Shown: positions 36,927 to 46,323 of the stretch, piece after piece
Layout: every line of letters begins with the position of its first letter
How positions within the stretch are numbered: the first letter of the stretch is position 1
Assembly (NCBI RefSeq): GCF_002165135.1
Contig: NZ_NFZQ01000007.1
Span: 248,001 to 312,000, forward strand
Length of the DNA: 64,000 nucleotides
Direction of reading: 5' to 3'
Source: Pseudomonas sp. SID14000
GTDB lineage: Bacteria > Pseudomonadota > Gammaproteobacteria > Pseudomonadales > Pseudomonadaceae
Translations under genes and position numbers: made by a program
The notes under the pieces: generated by a model
What the model was told of the DNA's origin: nothing
The model's input: only the letters and a program-made list of their open reading frames with translations
Database searches by the model: none

Positions 36927-38117
36927 TCATACCCTACGTGGGTTCAAAATCACCAAGGCCAGCACCCCCGCCACAATCCCCCAGAACGCCGAGCCGATCG
37001 AGAACAAGGTCAGGCCCGAAGCGGTAACCATGAAGGTAATCAATGCCGCCTCTCGCTCACGTGCCTCGCTCATGGCCACGGTCAGCCCGTTCATGATCGA
37101 GCCGAACAGCGCCAGCGCCGCAATCGACAGCACCAGCTCTTTAGGTAACGCCGCAAACAGCGCCGCCAAGGTCGCGCCGAACACCCCGGCAATACCGTAG
37201 AAAATCCCGCACCACACCGCCGCGGTATAACGCTTGGCCGGGTCTTCATGGGCATGCGGCCCGGTGCAGATCGCCGCGCTGATCGCCGCCAGGTTGACCC
37301 CGTGCGAGCCAAACGGTGCCAGCAGCAGCGAGGCAAGGCCGGTGGCCGAGATTAGCGGCGAAGCAGGCACCTGGTAGCCGTCCGCACGCAGCACGGCCAC
37401 ACCCGGCATGTTCTGCGAGGTCATCGCCACCACGAACAGCGGAATGCCAATGCTGATGGTCGCCGCCAGCGAGAAGCTTGGCGTAGTCCATACTGGCGTG
37501 GCCGCTTCCAGGCGGAAGCCGCTGAAGTCCAGCAGACCCAAGGCGCCGGACAGCGCCGTGCCCACCAGCAGCGCGACCAGCACGCAATAGCGCGGCGACA
37601 GGCGCTTGACCAGCAGGTAGCTGAAGAACATGCCAAGTACCAGCAAGGTGCGGTGCTGGGCGGCAACGAAGATTTCGCTGCCGATCTTGAACAGGATGCC
37701 CGCCAGCAGCGCCGAGGCCAGCGAGGCCGGGATGCGTTTGACCAGGCGTTCGAAGCTGCCAGTCAGGCCACAGACCAGCACCAGCACGGCGCAGGTGATA
37801 TAGGCGCCGATCGCCTCGCCATAGCTGACCCCGCCCAGGCTGGTGATCAGCAAGGCGGCGCCGGGGGTGGACCACGCCACGGTGATCGGCGTGCGGTAAC
37901 GCAGCGACAGGCCGATGCTGCACACCGCCATGCCGATCGACAACGCCCAGATCCATGACGAAATCTGCGCGCTGGTCAGCCCGGCTGCCTGGCCGGCCTG
38001 GAACATCAGCACCAGAGAGCTGGTATAGCCGGTGAGCATGGCGATAAAGCCGGCGACCACCGCCGACGGGGAGCTATCTGCCAGGGGCCGCAGGCGTGCG
38101 GAAGTGGCTTCGATCAT
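36927..38117 (-). CDS. benE: Benzoate/H+ symporter family transporter
   Basis: A 396-residue inner-membrane protein with about twelve helices and the BenE pattern: SPSAVVAGFIAMLTGYTSSLVLMFQA at the start, TPITVAWSTPGAALL, TSQNMPGVAVLRADGY and PFGSHGVNLAAISAAICTGPHAHEDP. ATG at 38117 has AAGGA eight bases upstream; a TTG two codons earlier is possible. BenE proteins import benzoate. No ben catabolic genes are nearby, so the substrate may differ. Confidence 0.88.
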   Translation of the reverse strand: MIEATSARLRPLADSSPSAVVAGFIAMLTGYTSSLVLMFQAGQAAGLTSAQISSWIWALSIGMAVCSIGLSLRYRTPITVAWSTPGAALLITSLGGVSYGEAIGAYITCAVLVLVCGLTGSFERLVKRIPASLASALLAGILFKIGSEIFVAAQHRTLLVLGMFFSYLLVKRLSPRYCVLVALLVGTALSGALGLLDFSGFRLEAATPVWTTPSFSLAATISIGIPLFVVAMTSQNMPGVAVLRADGYQVPASPLISATGLASLLLAPFGSHGVNLAAISAAICTGPHAHEDPAKRYTAAVWCGIFYGIAGVFGATLAALFAALPKELVLSIAALALFGSIMNGLTVAMSEAREREAALITFMVTASGLTLFSIGSAFWGIVAGVLALVILNPRRV

Positions 38118-38276
38118 GAACAAAATCCTTGTAAAGGTGTAAGCAGTTTTTTCAGACTACAGCGAGCAGGGTTGATCCTTGCCATACAGCGACCATTGCT
38201 TTTAGCCGTACAGTCGCCAACTATTGGGCGCAAATGCAGAACTGCACAGGCAGCCACAAGAATGGTGCCCGCTTTT

Positions 38277-38368
38277 GTAGGAGCAGCCTTGTGCTGCGAA
38301 GAGGCCGTTTCAGCCCATGCAGGTGCTGCGCCTGTAACGGCCTCTTCGCAGCACAAGGCTGCTCCTAC
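38277..38368. repeat. REP pair, TGTAGGAGCAGCCTTG class
   Basis: Two perfect 33-base arms (38277-38309 and 38336-38368) with GTAGGAGCAGCCTTGTGCTG at the outer ends, in the region between benE and the GST gene. Confidence 0.92.
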
Positions 38369-38417
38369 AGGGCAAGGCCAGATCTTTGGCATAGAGGGGG
38401 AGAGGGGGAGAGGGGCG

Positions 38418-39020
38418 ATGTACAAGGTCTATGGCGACTACCAGTCGGGCAACTGCTACAAGGTCAAGCTGATGTTGAGCCTGCTGGGCCTGCCGTATGG
38501 ATGGCACCCGGTGGACATCCTCAAGGGTGAGACCGAAACGCCCGAATTCCTGGCGATGAACCCCAACGGCAAGGTGCCGGTGCTGGAGCTGGAAGACGGC
38601 AGCTATCTGTGGGAGTCCAATGCCATTCTCAACTTCCTGGCCGATGGCAGCGAATTCCTGCCCACCGAGCCACGCCTGCGCACCCAGGTGTTGCAGTGGC
38701 AGTTTTTCGAGCAGTACAGCCATGAGCCGTATATTGCCGTGGCGCGTTTCATCCAGTTCTACCTGGGGTTACCGGACGAGCGCCTGGAGGAGTACCGCAA
38801 GCTGCACAAGGGGGGTTACAAGGCACTGAGGGTGATGGAGCGGCAGCTGCAGATGACGCCGTATCTGGTCGGCGAGCAGTATTCGATTGCCGATGTGGCG
38901 TTGTATGCCTACACCCATGTGGCGCAGCAGGGCGGGTTCGATCTGGCCGACTACCCGGCAGTGAGGGCCTGGCTGGAGCGGGTCAGCAGCCACCCGCGGC
39001 ATGTGCCGATGGTGGGCTGA
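38418..39020 (+). CDS. Glutathione S-transferase
   Basis: A 200-residue GST. The thioredoxin-fold half opens MYKVYGDYQSGNCYKVKLML with a Ser/Cys active-site region, and has NPNGKVPVLELEDG and the SNAI motif (ESNAILNFLA). The helical half carries IADVALYAYTHVA, the N-capping box of GSTs. ATG at 38418 follows GGGGAGAGGGG. It may conjugate or isomerise electrophilic compounds; substrate unknown. Confidence 0.9.
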   Translation: MYKVYGDYQSGNCYKVKLMLSLLGLPYGWHPVDILKGETETPEFLAMNPNGKVPVLELEDGSYLWESNAILNFLADGSEFLPTEPRLRTQVLQWQFFEQYSHEPYIAVARFIQFYLGLPDERLEEYRKLHKGGYKALRVMERQLQMTPYLVGEQYSIADVALYAYTHVAQQGGFDLADYPAVRAWLERVSSHPRHVPMVG

Positions 39021-39027
39021 TCTTTAG

Positions 39028-39138
39028 CCTGTACCGGCCTCTTCGCGGGTAAACCCGCTCCCACAGGGAAATCACAGGGCCTGAGGGCAGCGGAGTACCT
39101 GTGGGAGCGGGTTTACCCGCGAAAGGGCCAGTACAGGC
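39028..39138. repeat. REP pair
   Basis: CCGGCCTCTTCGCGGGTAAACCCGCTCCCACAGG faces CCTGTGGGAGCGGGTTTACCCGCGAAAGGGCC between two convergent genes. Confidence 0.92.
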
Positions 39139-39151
39139 CACCTGCAAACGG

Positions 39152-39523
39152 TCAGGCCGACGCGAACCGCTCATCCAGGTAGGCAATGATGGCCTTGGAC
39201 TCATACATCCAGGTCACCTTGCCCGCCTCTTCGATGCGCAGGCACGGCACTTTCACCCGGCCGCCACCTTCCTGCAGGGCCTGGCGGTGCACCGGATCGT
39301 TTTTGGCATCGCGCAGCGCCACCGGCACGTTCAACCGGTGCAGGGTGCGGCGGGTCTTGACGCAGAACGGGCAGGCGTGGAACTGGTACAGCGCCAGGCC
39401 CTTGGCCGCTTGCTCGACGCGGGCCTGGGCGGCGGCGTCGCGCTTGCGCTTGGCCGGGCGGCTAATCCAGTCGCCGAAGACGATGAGCTGGCCGAGGCCA
39501 ACCCGCAGGGCTTTGACGATCAT
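39152..39523 (-). CDS. Glutaredoxin / GST N-terminal domain protein
   Basis: A 123-residue protein. An N-terminal stretch with a hydrophobic segment and basic linker (ISRPAKRKRDAAAQ) precedes a thioredoxin fold with the redox centre HACPFCVKTRRTL and the cis-Pro motif KVPCLRI, then ESKAIIAYLDERF. Members act as glutathione-dependent oxidoreductases. ATG at 39523 has AGGAG seven bases upstream; the next codon up in frame is TTG. It shares direction with folE, which lies upstream on the same strand with a 59-base gap. Confidence 0.85.
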   Translation of the reverse strand: MIVKALRVGLGQLIVFGDWISRPAKRKRDAAAQARVEQAAKGLALYQFHACPFCVKTRRTLHRLNVPVALRDAKNDPVHRQALQEGGGRVKVPCLRIEEAGKVTWMYESKAIIAYLDERFASA

Positions 39524-39582
39524 GGGCAACTCCTGAAATGAAAAAGCCGACCCGGCAGGGTCGGCTTGGGGTCAGCAGCCAA

Positions 39583-40128
39583 TCACTTGATCAGGCTGAG
39601 GAACTCGCTGCGGGTGGCGGCGTTTTCGCGGAACTCACCCAGCATCACCGAGGTGATCATGGTCGAGTTCTGCTTCTCGACACCGCGCATCATCATGCAC
39701 ATGTGCTTGGCTTCGATGACCACGGCCACACCGGCGGCACCGGTTACCTGCTGCACCGCCTCGGCAATCTGGCGGCTGAGGTTTTCCTGGATTTGCAGGC
39801 GGCGGGCGTACATGTCGACGATGCGTGCCACCTTCGACAGGCCCAGTACCTTGCCCTTGGGCAAGTAGGCCACGTGCGCCTTGCCGATGAACGGCAGCAT
39901 GTGGTGTTCGCACATCGAATACAGCTCGATGTCCCGGACCAGCACCATTTCGCTGTTGTCAGAGCTGAACAGCGCGTTGTTGGTGACTTCTTCCAGTGTT
40001 TGTTCATAACCGCGGCAAAGGTACTTCATCGCCTTTGCAGCCCGCTTGGGCGTGTCGAGCAGGCCCTCACGGGAGACGTCCTCGCCAATCTGGCTGAGGA
40101 TCTCGGTGTAGTTCTGTTCCAGGGACAT
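39583..40128 (-). CDS. folE: GTP cyclohydrolase I
   Basis: A 181-residue type I enzyme. [35 protein letters not shown] contains the zinc Cys-His set and catalytic His, and [16 protein letters not shown] the GTP-binding end. It makes 7,8-dihydroneopterin triphosphate for folate. The preferred ATG at 40128 starts [11 protein letters not shown]; a frame nine codons longer lacks support. It follows the Smr gene on the same strand after 70 bases. Confidence 0.95.
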   Translation of the reverse strand: MSLEQNYTEILSQIGEDVSREGLLDTPKRAAKAMKYLCRGYEQTLEEVTNNALFSSDNSEMVLVRDIELYSMCEHHMLPFIGKAHVAYLPKGKVLGLSKVARIVDMYARRLQIQENLSRQIAEAVQQVTGAAGVAVVIEAKHMCMMMRGVEKQNSTMITSVMLGEFRENAATRSEFLSLIK

Positions 40129-40198
40129 GGATCTACCTGTGGGAAAAAATCGCAAAAACGAAGGGTACGGCGGTGAGGGCGGCGCTGCAAGCGCGGCG

Positions 40199-40759
40199 TT
40201 ACTCGTCGCGGCCTTCGAGCATGGTTCGCTTGAGCATCACATACACCGCGCCGGTGCCGCCGTGGCGGGCGTTGCACGAGGCAAAACCGAGCACCTGCGG
40301 GTGCTGGCGCAGCCAGGTGTTGACGTGGCTCTTGATCATCGGGCGCTTGCCGTCCAGGCGCGCGGCCTTGCCGTGGGTAACCCGCACGCAGCGCACTTCC
40401 AGTTTGGTGGCTTCGGCGATGAAGTCCCACAGGGTTTCGCGGGCCTTTTCCACGGTCATGCCATGCAGGTCGAGGCTGCCCTCGAACGGGATCTGCCCCT
40501 GCTTCAGCTTGCGCAACTGGCCTTCCTGCACGCCATCACGGCGCCACAGCAGCTCGTCTTCGGCGCCAACGTCGATGACGAACTGGTCGGACATGCCGTC
40601 GATCACCAGCGCCTTGTCACTGCGCACGGTCGCCGCCTGGCGCAGGCCGGCCAGCTGCTGGCGGTCGGCCTTGGGCTTGCCGACTTCGGCGCGGTCGTGC
40701 CTGATCGGTTTGACACCGCGCACTTCGGCCTTGAACAGGGAAAAATCGTCGTCTTGCAT
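40199..40759 (-). CDS. Smr domain protein
   Basis: A 186-residue protein. The first 90 residues are charged and probably flexible; the C-terminal Smr domain has [29 protein letters not shown] and a closing [12 protein letters not shown]. Family members are nucleases or nucleic-acid binders; the E. coli SmrB, encoded beside prmB, cleaves mRNA at collided ribosomes. Here prmB lies 1.3 kb away on the opposite strand, which supports a SmrB-like role but not the symbol. Confidence 0.87.
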   Translation of the reverse strand: MQDDDFSLFKAEVRGVKPIRHDRAEVGKPKADRQQLAGLRQAATVRSDKALVIDGMSDQFVIDVGAEDELLWRRDGVQEGQLRKLKQGQIPFEGSLDLHGMTVEKARETLWDFIAEATKLEVRCVRVTHGKAARLDGKRPMIKSHVNTWLRQHPQVLGFASCNARHGGTGAVYVMLKRTMLEGRDE

Positions 40760-40812
40760 GATGCCTCCACGTGGGCGGCGTAGTTTACGCGACTGTGGGG
40801 CCTTGTGCAGCC

Positions 40813-40850
40813 TGTGCGGGCCCTTCGCGGGTAAACCCGCTCCCGCAAGG
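40813..40850. repeat. Single REP element
   Basis: GCGGGCCCTTCGCGGGTAAACCCGCTCCCGCAAGG, upstream of the Smr gene. Confidence 0.85.
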
Positions 40851-40867
40851 ACCGCGTCAGCAGCGCC

Positions 40868-41188
40868 TCAATCGTGTTTTTTCATCAGGTGCGGCGACAG
40901 GTTCAGCTCCCGCCCACGGCGCAGGCGAATGCGGCTGCGCCGCCAGAAGCGCACGCCCAGCCACAACAGTAGCAAGCCGGCCCCGGTGAGGATGCTGGCC
41001 AGCGGTTTGTTGGCATTGAGTTCCGCCAGGGCAGGGTAGTTGCCCAGCAGGCCGGCCACGCCGGCCATCGCCAGCAGCACGCCAAGGGTTGCCAGCAGGG
41101 CCGACAGGCCGGCCGCCAGGCGGGCGCCCCAGTTACGCGGTTCGCGCGGGCGCAGGCGCTTGGCGTCGAAACTGCCTTTGAGCTTCAT
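40868..41188 (-). CDS. Small two-helix membrane protein
   Basis: A 106-residue protein with two hydrophobic helices (GLSALLATLGVLLAMAGVAGLL and LASILTGAGLLLLWLGVRFW) and very basic ends (KGSFDAKRLRPREPR; RRSRIRLRRGREL). AAAGGAGAG precedes the ATG at 41188. No family is recognised. It sits between the isochorismatase-like gene and the Smr gene, on the same strand as both. Confidence 0.65.
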   Translation of the reverse strand: MKLKGSFDAKRLRPREPRNWGARLAAGLSALLATLGVLLAMAGVAGLLGNYPALAELNANKPLASILTGAGLLLLWLGVRFWRRSRIRLRRGRELNLSPHLMKKHD

Positions 41189-41274
41189 TCCGCTCTCCTT
41201 TGTGGATATCCGGAATTCGACCTGGGGCCGCCCATCGGGTTCCGCCCGGCTGCCGGGCGGTCGTGCCCAGCCGC

Positions 41275-41865
41275 TTAGATCAGGCTGGCGGTGGGGGCCA
41301 CGCAAGCGAAGTTGTCGGCCATCACGGCCATTTCGCACTGGTGGATCTGCGCGGCCGGGATCACTCCATCCTTGAATGCCAGGTCGCGAGTCGCCGAGGC
41401 ATCTTCAACCAGGGTGCAGCGATAACCATAGTCCTTGGCGCGGCGTACGGTGGTGCTGACGCTGGAGTGGCTCATGAAGCCGCAAACGATCAGGTCCAGG
41501 TGGCCCAGCGCCTGCAGCGTCTCATGCAGCTGGGTGTTCTTGAATGCGTTGGGCATGCGTTTTTCGATGACGATTTCACCTTCCAGCGGCTCCAGCCCCG
41601 GAATGAACTGGCCGGCCGGCCCTTGTGGGTCGAAGCGGCCACCGACAGTGCCCAGGTGGCGAACATGGATGATCGGACGGCCGCTCTTGCGCGCGGCGTC
41701 GAGCAACCTGGCGATGTTGGCCACGGCCTCGTCCATGCCCGACAGCGCCAGGGGCCCGCTGAGGTACTCCTTCTGCGCATCGATGATGATCAGGCTGGCG
41801 TGGCTCAGCTTGGCCGGCGGGTAGTCGCGGCCAGTGAGGCGGAACATCGTGGTTGGAACGGACAT
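41275..41865 (-). CDS. Isochorismatase-family cysteine hydrolase
   Basis: A 196-residue hydrolase. ASLIIIDAQKEYL gives the first catalytic Asp, the Lys is in EIVIEKRMPNAF, and LDLIVCGFMSHSSVSTTVRRA carries the region of the nucleophile, where Cys occupies an earlier position (VCGFMSH) and Ser-His follow. Relatives hydrolyse nicotinamide, isochorismate or other amides. Substrate not predictable. AAGGAG lies six bases before the ATG at 41865; the frame extends upstream without support. The gene is divergent from prmB. Confidence 0.85.
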   Translation of the reverse strand: MSVPTTMFRLTGRDYPPAKLSHASLIIIDAQKEYLSGPLALSGMDEAVANIARLLDAARKSGRPIIHVRHLGTVGGRFDPQGPAGQFIPGLEPLEGEIVIEKRMPNAFKNTQLHETLQALGHLDLIVCGFMSHSSVSTTVRRAKDYGYRCTLVEDASATRDLAFKDGVIPAAQIHQCEMAVMADNFACVAPTASLI

Positions 41866-42045
41866 CAAGGGCTCCTTGGATAGGGCTTTTGTATACCTAT
41901 TGTCCCCTGCCTTGGCGCCAATGGGAATGGTTGACAACGCAAGCGGCATGGTTACTGGCTTGTGGCTAGCCATTGGGCAGGTCAAAGGAACAAATGTACG
42001 GGTGGGGCTGTTAGACTTTGGTCCGGTCTGAATTAGGAGTACCCC

Positions 42046-42954
42046 GTGATCACATCCCGTCTGCGCACGCTGCGCGACTACATCCGCTGGGCGGTCAGCC
42101 GCTTCCACGAGCACGACCTGTTCTTCGGCCACGGTGCCGACAACGCCTGGGACGAGGCCCGCCTGCTGGTACTGGGGGCGGTGCACCTGCCGTGGGAAGT
42201 AGCCGACAGCTATCTGGACTGCATGCTAGAGGACGATGAGCGGGTACGCCTGCAGCACCTGCTGAAGCGCCGTATCGAAGAACGCGTGCCGGCCGCCTAC
42301 CTGCTGGGCGAAGCCTGGTTCTGCGGCATGTCGTTTATCGTTGACGAGCGCGTGCTGGTGCCGCGTTCGCCGATTGGCGAGCTGATCGAGAAGCGCTTCG
42401 AACCATGGCTGGCGAGCGAGCCGGCGCGCATCCTCGACCTGTGCACCGGTTCTGGCTGCATCGGCATCGTTGCCGCTGACGTGTTCCCCGAGGCCGAGGT
42501 GGTGCTGGCCGACCTGTCGTTCGATGCGCTCGAAGTGGCCAACCAGAACATCGAGCGCCACGGCCTGGACGGGCGCGTGTACACCGTGCAGGGCGACGGT
42601 TTTGGCGGTTTGCCGGGGCAGCGTTTCGACCTGATCCTGTCCAACCCGCCGTATGTCGATGCCGAGGACTTCGACGACATGCCGGCCGAGTACCACCACG
42701 AACCCGAGTTGGGCCTGGCCTGCGGCAACGATGGCCTGGACCTGGTGCGGCGCATGCTGGCCGAAGCGGCGGACCACCTGACCGACAAGGGCTTGCTGAT
42801 TGTCGAGGTGGGTAACAGCCAGGTGCATGTCGAGGCGCTGTACCCCGAGGTGGACTTTGCCTGGCTGGAATTCGAGCGCGGCGGGCATGGGGTGTTCATG
42901 CTGACTGCCGAGCAGTGCCGCCAGCATCAGGAACTGTTCAAGGCCCGCGTCTGA
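42046..42954 (+). CDS. prmB: Ribosomal protein L3 glutamine N5-methyltransferase
   Basis: A 302-residue SAM enzyme starting with GTG, with AGGAG five bases upstream. [12 protein letters not shown] is motif I and [10 protein letters not shown] the NPPY glutamine-methylating motif. The [19 protein letters not shown] opening with [13 protein letters not shown] separates PrmB from the release-factor enzyme PrmC. It methylates a glutamine of uL3 during 50S assembly. prmB upstream of aroC is a conserved order in gammaproteobacteria. Confidence 0.94.
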   Translation: MITSRLRTLRDYIRWAVSRFHEHDLFFGHGADNAWDEARLLVLGAVHLPWEVADSYLDCMLEDDERVRLQHLLKRRIEERVPAAYLLGEAWFCGMSFIVDERVLVPRSPIGELIEKRFEPWLASEPARILDLCTGSGCIGIVAADVFPEAEVVLADLSFDALEVANQNIERHGLDGRVYTVQGDGFGGLPGQRFDLILSNPPYVDAEDFDDMPAEYHHEPELGLACGNDGLDLVRRMLAEAADHLTDKGLLIVEVGNSQVHVEALYPEVDFAWLEFERGGHGVFMLTAEQCRQHQELFKARV

Positions 42955-42957
42955 TTC

Positions 42958-43054
42958 CAGGGCCTCTTCGCGGGTAAACCCGCTCCTACAGGTATGGCGT
43001 TGCCCTCAGGTGCGACGCGGTCCCTGTGGGAGCGGGTTTACCCGCGAAGCAGGC
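42958..43054. repeat. REP pair
   Basis: GGCCTCTTCGCGGGTAAACCCGCTCCTACAGG faces CCCTGTGGGAGCGGGTTTACCCGCGAAGCAGGC after prmB. Confidence 0.92.
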
Positions 43055-43063
43055 AACGCGGTG

Positions 43064-43846
43064 TCAGCGCGTGGCAATCCAGATCAGCAACCCCGCCTGG
43101 AACACTGCAAACGCCACCAGGCAAGTAATGGTAAAGCGCAACCCGCTGTCTTCACGCTGGTACTTGGCCACCCGCTCATCGCGCTCACGCAGTTGCCCTT
43201 CCTTCTCCTGCAACTGCTGGTCAGCCTGCTGCAGCAGGCTGGCAGCATCCAGTATCTCCACCCGCTGCAAGCGCTCGCTGTTCCACGCGCCCTTGAGCTG
43301 GCCCACCGTCATTTCCACGGTACGGCCCTTGAGGTGCTGGCTGTCCTCGTACTCCACCTCGATACCCACCCCGCGCAGGCAGTGATCCCGGCGCAGACGC
43401 GAGTCTTCGTTCAGCGCATCCTTGCTCGGCAACGCCATGCCCTCGACCCGGTAGTGCGACCACTTGCGCTGCAGCCACTGCGCTGCCTGGGCCAGCAGGA
43501 AGCGGCCGATGCCACGGTTCAACGGTTCCAGGTGCAGGCCATGTCCACCGCCGATGCGCACCAGGCGTTCGGTATGGTCGACGCGGATGTCCAGACGGTT
43601 CTGCTCCTTGTGTACCATCTGGCCCGGAAGTTTGATTTCCATGCGCAGCAGGCTGTGAGCCTTGTCGTGGCGCTCGGCATAGCCGAACTGCACAAAGCGC
43701 AGCGGCCGTGCGCCGGTGCTGCGGTCGGTGGGCAGGGCGGCCAGGCGCAGCAGCTGGAAATGTTCGGCGGTCAGCTCGGCCCAAGGAAGGGCAGGGCTTT
43801 CCTGAGGTTCTTCGGCCGGCTCTGCGGCGACGGGGGTGGTTGTCAT
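43064..43846 (-). CDS. Hypothetical protein with C-terminal coiled coil and membrane anchor
   Basis: A 260-residue protein of unknown family. The front half is mixed alpha/beta without a signal peptide (RPLRFVQFGYAERHDKAHSLLRMEIKLPGQMVH). Near residue 205 a coiled coil starts (AASLLQQADQQLQEKEGQLRERDERVAKY), followed by one C-terminal helix (FTITCLVAFAVFQAGLLIWIA), so it is probably tail-anchored in the inner membrane facing the cytoplasm. It lies on the strand opposite to prmB and aroC. Confidence 0.65.
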   Translation of the reverse strand: MTTTPVAAEPAEEPQESPALPWAELTAEHFQLLRLAALPTDRSTGARPLRFVQFGYAERHDKAHSLLRMEIKLPGQMVHKEQNRLDIRVDHTERLVRIGGGHGLHLEPLNRGIGRFLLAQAAQWLQRKWSHYRVEGMALPSKDALNEDSRLRRDHCLRGVGIEVEYEDSQHLKGRTVEMTVGQLKGAWNSERLQRVEILDAASLLQQADQQLQEKEGQLRERDERVAKYQREDSGLRFTITCLVAFAVFQAGLLIWIATR

Positions 43847-43911
43847 CAGGGCTTGTCCTCGGCTATGCCCGCTGTATCGGCAGGCGTGTCCGAGACCTGA
43901 GCCCGTTTACC

Positions 43912-44871
43912 TCACGCCGAAGGCAAATGCTGGATGAACGTCACAATCCGTTCACCCAGCTCTCGCGCCAGCGGCAGTTCGGGGTTGAGGTAGCTGTCGC
44001 GCTGCTGGCTCATCGCCCTGGGGCTGATGCGCAGCATGTGGTTCATGCCATCGATCAGCACCAGCTGCGCATCCGGCTTGGCCGCCTTCAGCCGTTCGGC
44101 GTCGACTACGCCCACCTGCACGTCGTTGCGCCCCTGCACGATCAGTGCGGGCATGGACAGGCGGGCAAAGGCCGCCGCCGGGTTCTGTTGGAACAGCGAA
44201 ATCAGGTAGGGCTGCACGCTGGGACGGAACACCTGGCGCAGCGGCGCCGGCACCTCCAGGCTGGTCTGCCCGGCCTGCAGGCGGTCGAGCAGGGCGCTGC
44301 CACCGGCCAGTTGTGCCGGCGGCAGGCGCTGGGCCAGCTGTTCGCGCAGCACCTCGGCCAGCGGCCGGCCGCTGCCGGCCAGGGTGATCACCGCGCTGGC
44401 GCCTGCCTGCTCGGCGGCCAGGCTGGCGATCAGTGCGCCCTCACTGTGGCCGATCAGGATCAGCGGGCCAAAGCGCGGGTCGGCCTTGAGCTTGTGGCTC
44501 CAGGCGACCACATCGGCCACGTAGCGCTCCACGCTGAGGTCACGCTCGTCCGGCGTGGCCGGCTGGCTGGCGGCCACCCCGCGCTTGTCGTAGCGCACGC
44601 TGGCGATGTGCTCGTTGGCCAGCAGCAGGGCCAGGCGCTTGAGGTTGTCGACCCGGCCTGATGCCGGGTTGTTGCCGTCACGGTCGGTTGGGCCGGAGCC
44701 GGCGATGATCAGCACTACCGGTGGTGGGGTGGCCTGTTGCGGCAGCAGCAGGCTGCCGTGCAGCACGCCCTGGCCGGTGTCGAGGTCGATCGGGCGTTGC
44801 AGCACGGTGGGGGCGGCCTGGGCCAGGCCGGTACACAGCAGGAAGAACAGGGCGACTAGGCGCGACATCAT
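43912..44871 (-). CDS. Secreted alpha/beta hydrolase
   Basis: A 319-residue protein with a signal peptide (MSRLVALFFLLCTGLAQA). LIIAGSGPTDRDGNN is the oxyanion-type loop, LIGHSEGALIA holds the nucleophile Ser in G-H-S-E-G, and the C-terminal part has VQGRNDVQV (Asp) and IDGMNHML (His). It is probably periplasmic. The nearest well-known group is dienelactone-hydrolase/serine-aminopeptidase-like esterases; substrate unknown. Two adjacent ATG codons make the start uncertain by one residue. Confidence 0.88.
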   Translation of the reverse strand: MMSRLVALFFLLCTGLAQAAPTVLQRPIDLDTGQGVLHGSLLLPQQATPPPVVLIIAGSGPTDRDGNNPASGRVDNLKRLALLLANEHIASVRYDKRGVAASQPATPDERDLSVERYVADVVAWSHKLKADPRFGPLILIGHSEGALIASLAAEQAGASAVITLAGSGRPLAEVLREQLAQRLPPAQLAGGSALLDRLQAGQTSLEVPAPLRQVFRPSVQPYLISLFQQNPAAAFARLSMPALIVQGRNDVQVGVVDAERLKAAKPDAQLVLIDGMNHMLRISPRAMSQQRDSYLNPELPLARELGERIVTFIQHLPSA

Positions 44872-44935
44872 GCGGTACTACATGGGGAGATGAGGGTTTG
44901 ACCCAGTGTTCGTGGGAAGGTTCGAAGGGGAGGTT

Positions 44936-45047
44936 GCCTGTGCTGGCCTCTTCGCGGGTAAACCCGCTCCCACAGGTACAGCACAATTTTCGCATCTTGT
45001 GATGACCCTGTGGGAGCGGGTTTACCCGCGAAGAGGCCAGCACAGGC
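44936..45047. repeat. REP pair directly before aroC
   Basis: GCCTGTGCTGGCCTCTTCGCGGG ... CACAGGTACAG (44936-44976) faces its near-perfect complement (45007-45047). It ends about 60 bases before the aroC start, between divergent genes. Confidence 0.92.
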
Positions 45048-45107
45048 GATCAATCCATCTGTATACTGCCGCTTTCGTTCACTTCAGGCAGATCTCGCGG
45101 AGCGTCC

Positions 45108-46199
45108 ATGTCCGGCAATACCTACGGCAAGCTGTTCACTGTCACCACCGCTGGCGAGAGCCATGGCCCGGCGTTGGTCGCCATTGTCGATGGATGCCCA
45201 CCGGGCCTGGAAATTTCCCTCGCCGACCTGCAGCACGACCTTGACCGGCGCAAGCCTGGCACCAGCCGCCACACCACCCAGCGTCAGGAAGCCGACGAGG
45301 TGGAAATCCTCTCCGGGGTGTTCGAAGGCCGCACCACCGGCTGTTCGATCGGCTTGCTGATCCGCAACACCGACCAGAAGTCCAAGGACTACTCGGCGAT
45401 CAAGGACCTGTTCCGCCCGGCCCACGCCGACTACACCTACCACCACAAGTACGGCATCCGCGACTACCGCGGCGGTGGCCGCAGCTCGGCCCGTGAAACT
45501 GCCATGCGCGTGGCTGCCGGTGCCATCGCCAGGAAGTACCTGGCCACCCAGGGCATCACCGTGCGCGGCTACATGAGCCAGCTGGGCCCGATCGAAATCC
45601 CGTTCAAGTCCTGGGAGTCGGTGGAGCAGAACGCTTTCTTCAGCCCTGACCCGGGCAAAGTGCCGGAGCTGGAGGCCTACATGGACCAGCTGCGCCGTGA
45701 CCAGGACTCGGTGGGTGCCAAGATCACCGTGGTCGCCGAAGGCGTGATGCCGGGCCTGGGCGAGCCGATCTTCGACCGCCTCGACGCCGAACTGGCCCAC
45801 GCGTTGATGAGCATCAACGCGGTCAAGGGCGTGGAAATCGGCGCCGGCTTCGCCAGCGTGGCCCAGCGCGGCACCGAGCACCGTGACGAGCTGACCCCGG
45901 AAGGCTTCCTCAGCAACAACGCTGGCGGCATCCTCGGCGGTATTTCTTCGGGCCAGCCGATCGTTGCCCACCTGGCGTTGAAGCCCACCTCCAGCATCAC
46001 CACCCCGGGCCGCTCCATCGACATCGACGGCAACCCGGTGGACGTCATCACCAAAGGCCGCCACGACCCGTGCGTGGGCATCCGCGCCACGCCGATCGCC
46101 GAGGCGATGATGGCCATCGTGCTGATGGACCACCTGCTGCGCCACCGTGCGCAGAATGCCGATGTGAAAGTGAATACCCCGGTGCTGGGCCAGCTCTGA
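45108..46199 (+). CDS. aroC: Chorismate synthase
   Basis: A 363-residue enzyme of normal length. [18 protein letters not shown] begins the protein, [12 protein letters not shown] and [15 protein letters not shown] are FMN/substrate-binding signatures. It makes chorismate from EPSP using reduced FMN, the last step of the shikimate pathway. GGAGCG precedes the ATG. Confidence 0.97.
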   Translation: MSGNTYGKLFTVTTAGESHGPALVAIVDGCPPGLEISLADLQHDLDRRKPGTSRHTTQRQEADEVEILSGVFEGRTTGCSIGLLIRNTDQKSKDYSAIKDLFRPAHADYTYHHKYGIRDYRGGGRSSARETAMRVAAGAIARKYLATQGITVRGYMSQLGPIEIPFKSWESVEQNAFFSPDPGKVPELEAYMDQLRRDQDSVGAKITVVAEGVMPGLGEPIFDRLDAELAHALMSINAVKGVEIGAGFASVAQRGTEHRDELTPEGFLSNNAGGILGGISSGQPIVAHLALKPTSSITTPGRSIDIDGNPVDVITKGRHDPCVGIRATPIAEAMMAIVLMDHLLRHRAQNADVKVNTPVLGQL

Positions 46200-46207
46200 T
46201 TCGCCAG

Positions 46208-46306
46208 TACCGGCCTCTTCGCGGGTAAACCCCCCACGGGAATATCACTGGGCCTGAGGGCAGTGAGGTACCTGTGGGGTTTACCCGCGAAGAGGCTGGC
46301 ACAGGT
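46208..46306. repeat. REP pair with matching deletions in both arms
   Basis: CCGGCCTCTTCGCGGGTAAACCCCCCACGGG faces CCTGTGGGGTTTACCCGCGAAGAGGC. Both arms have lost the GCTC/GAGC part of the consensus, so the pair still folds. Confidence 0.88.
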
Positions 46307-46323
46307 CCCCACAAGGCCACCCC

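Noticed and set aside
40127..41039. Long plus-strand frames over the Smr gene
   Set aside because: Shadows of the minus-strand Smr and small membrane-protein genes.
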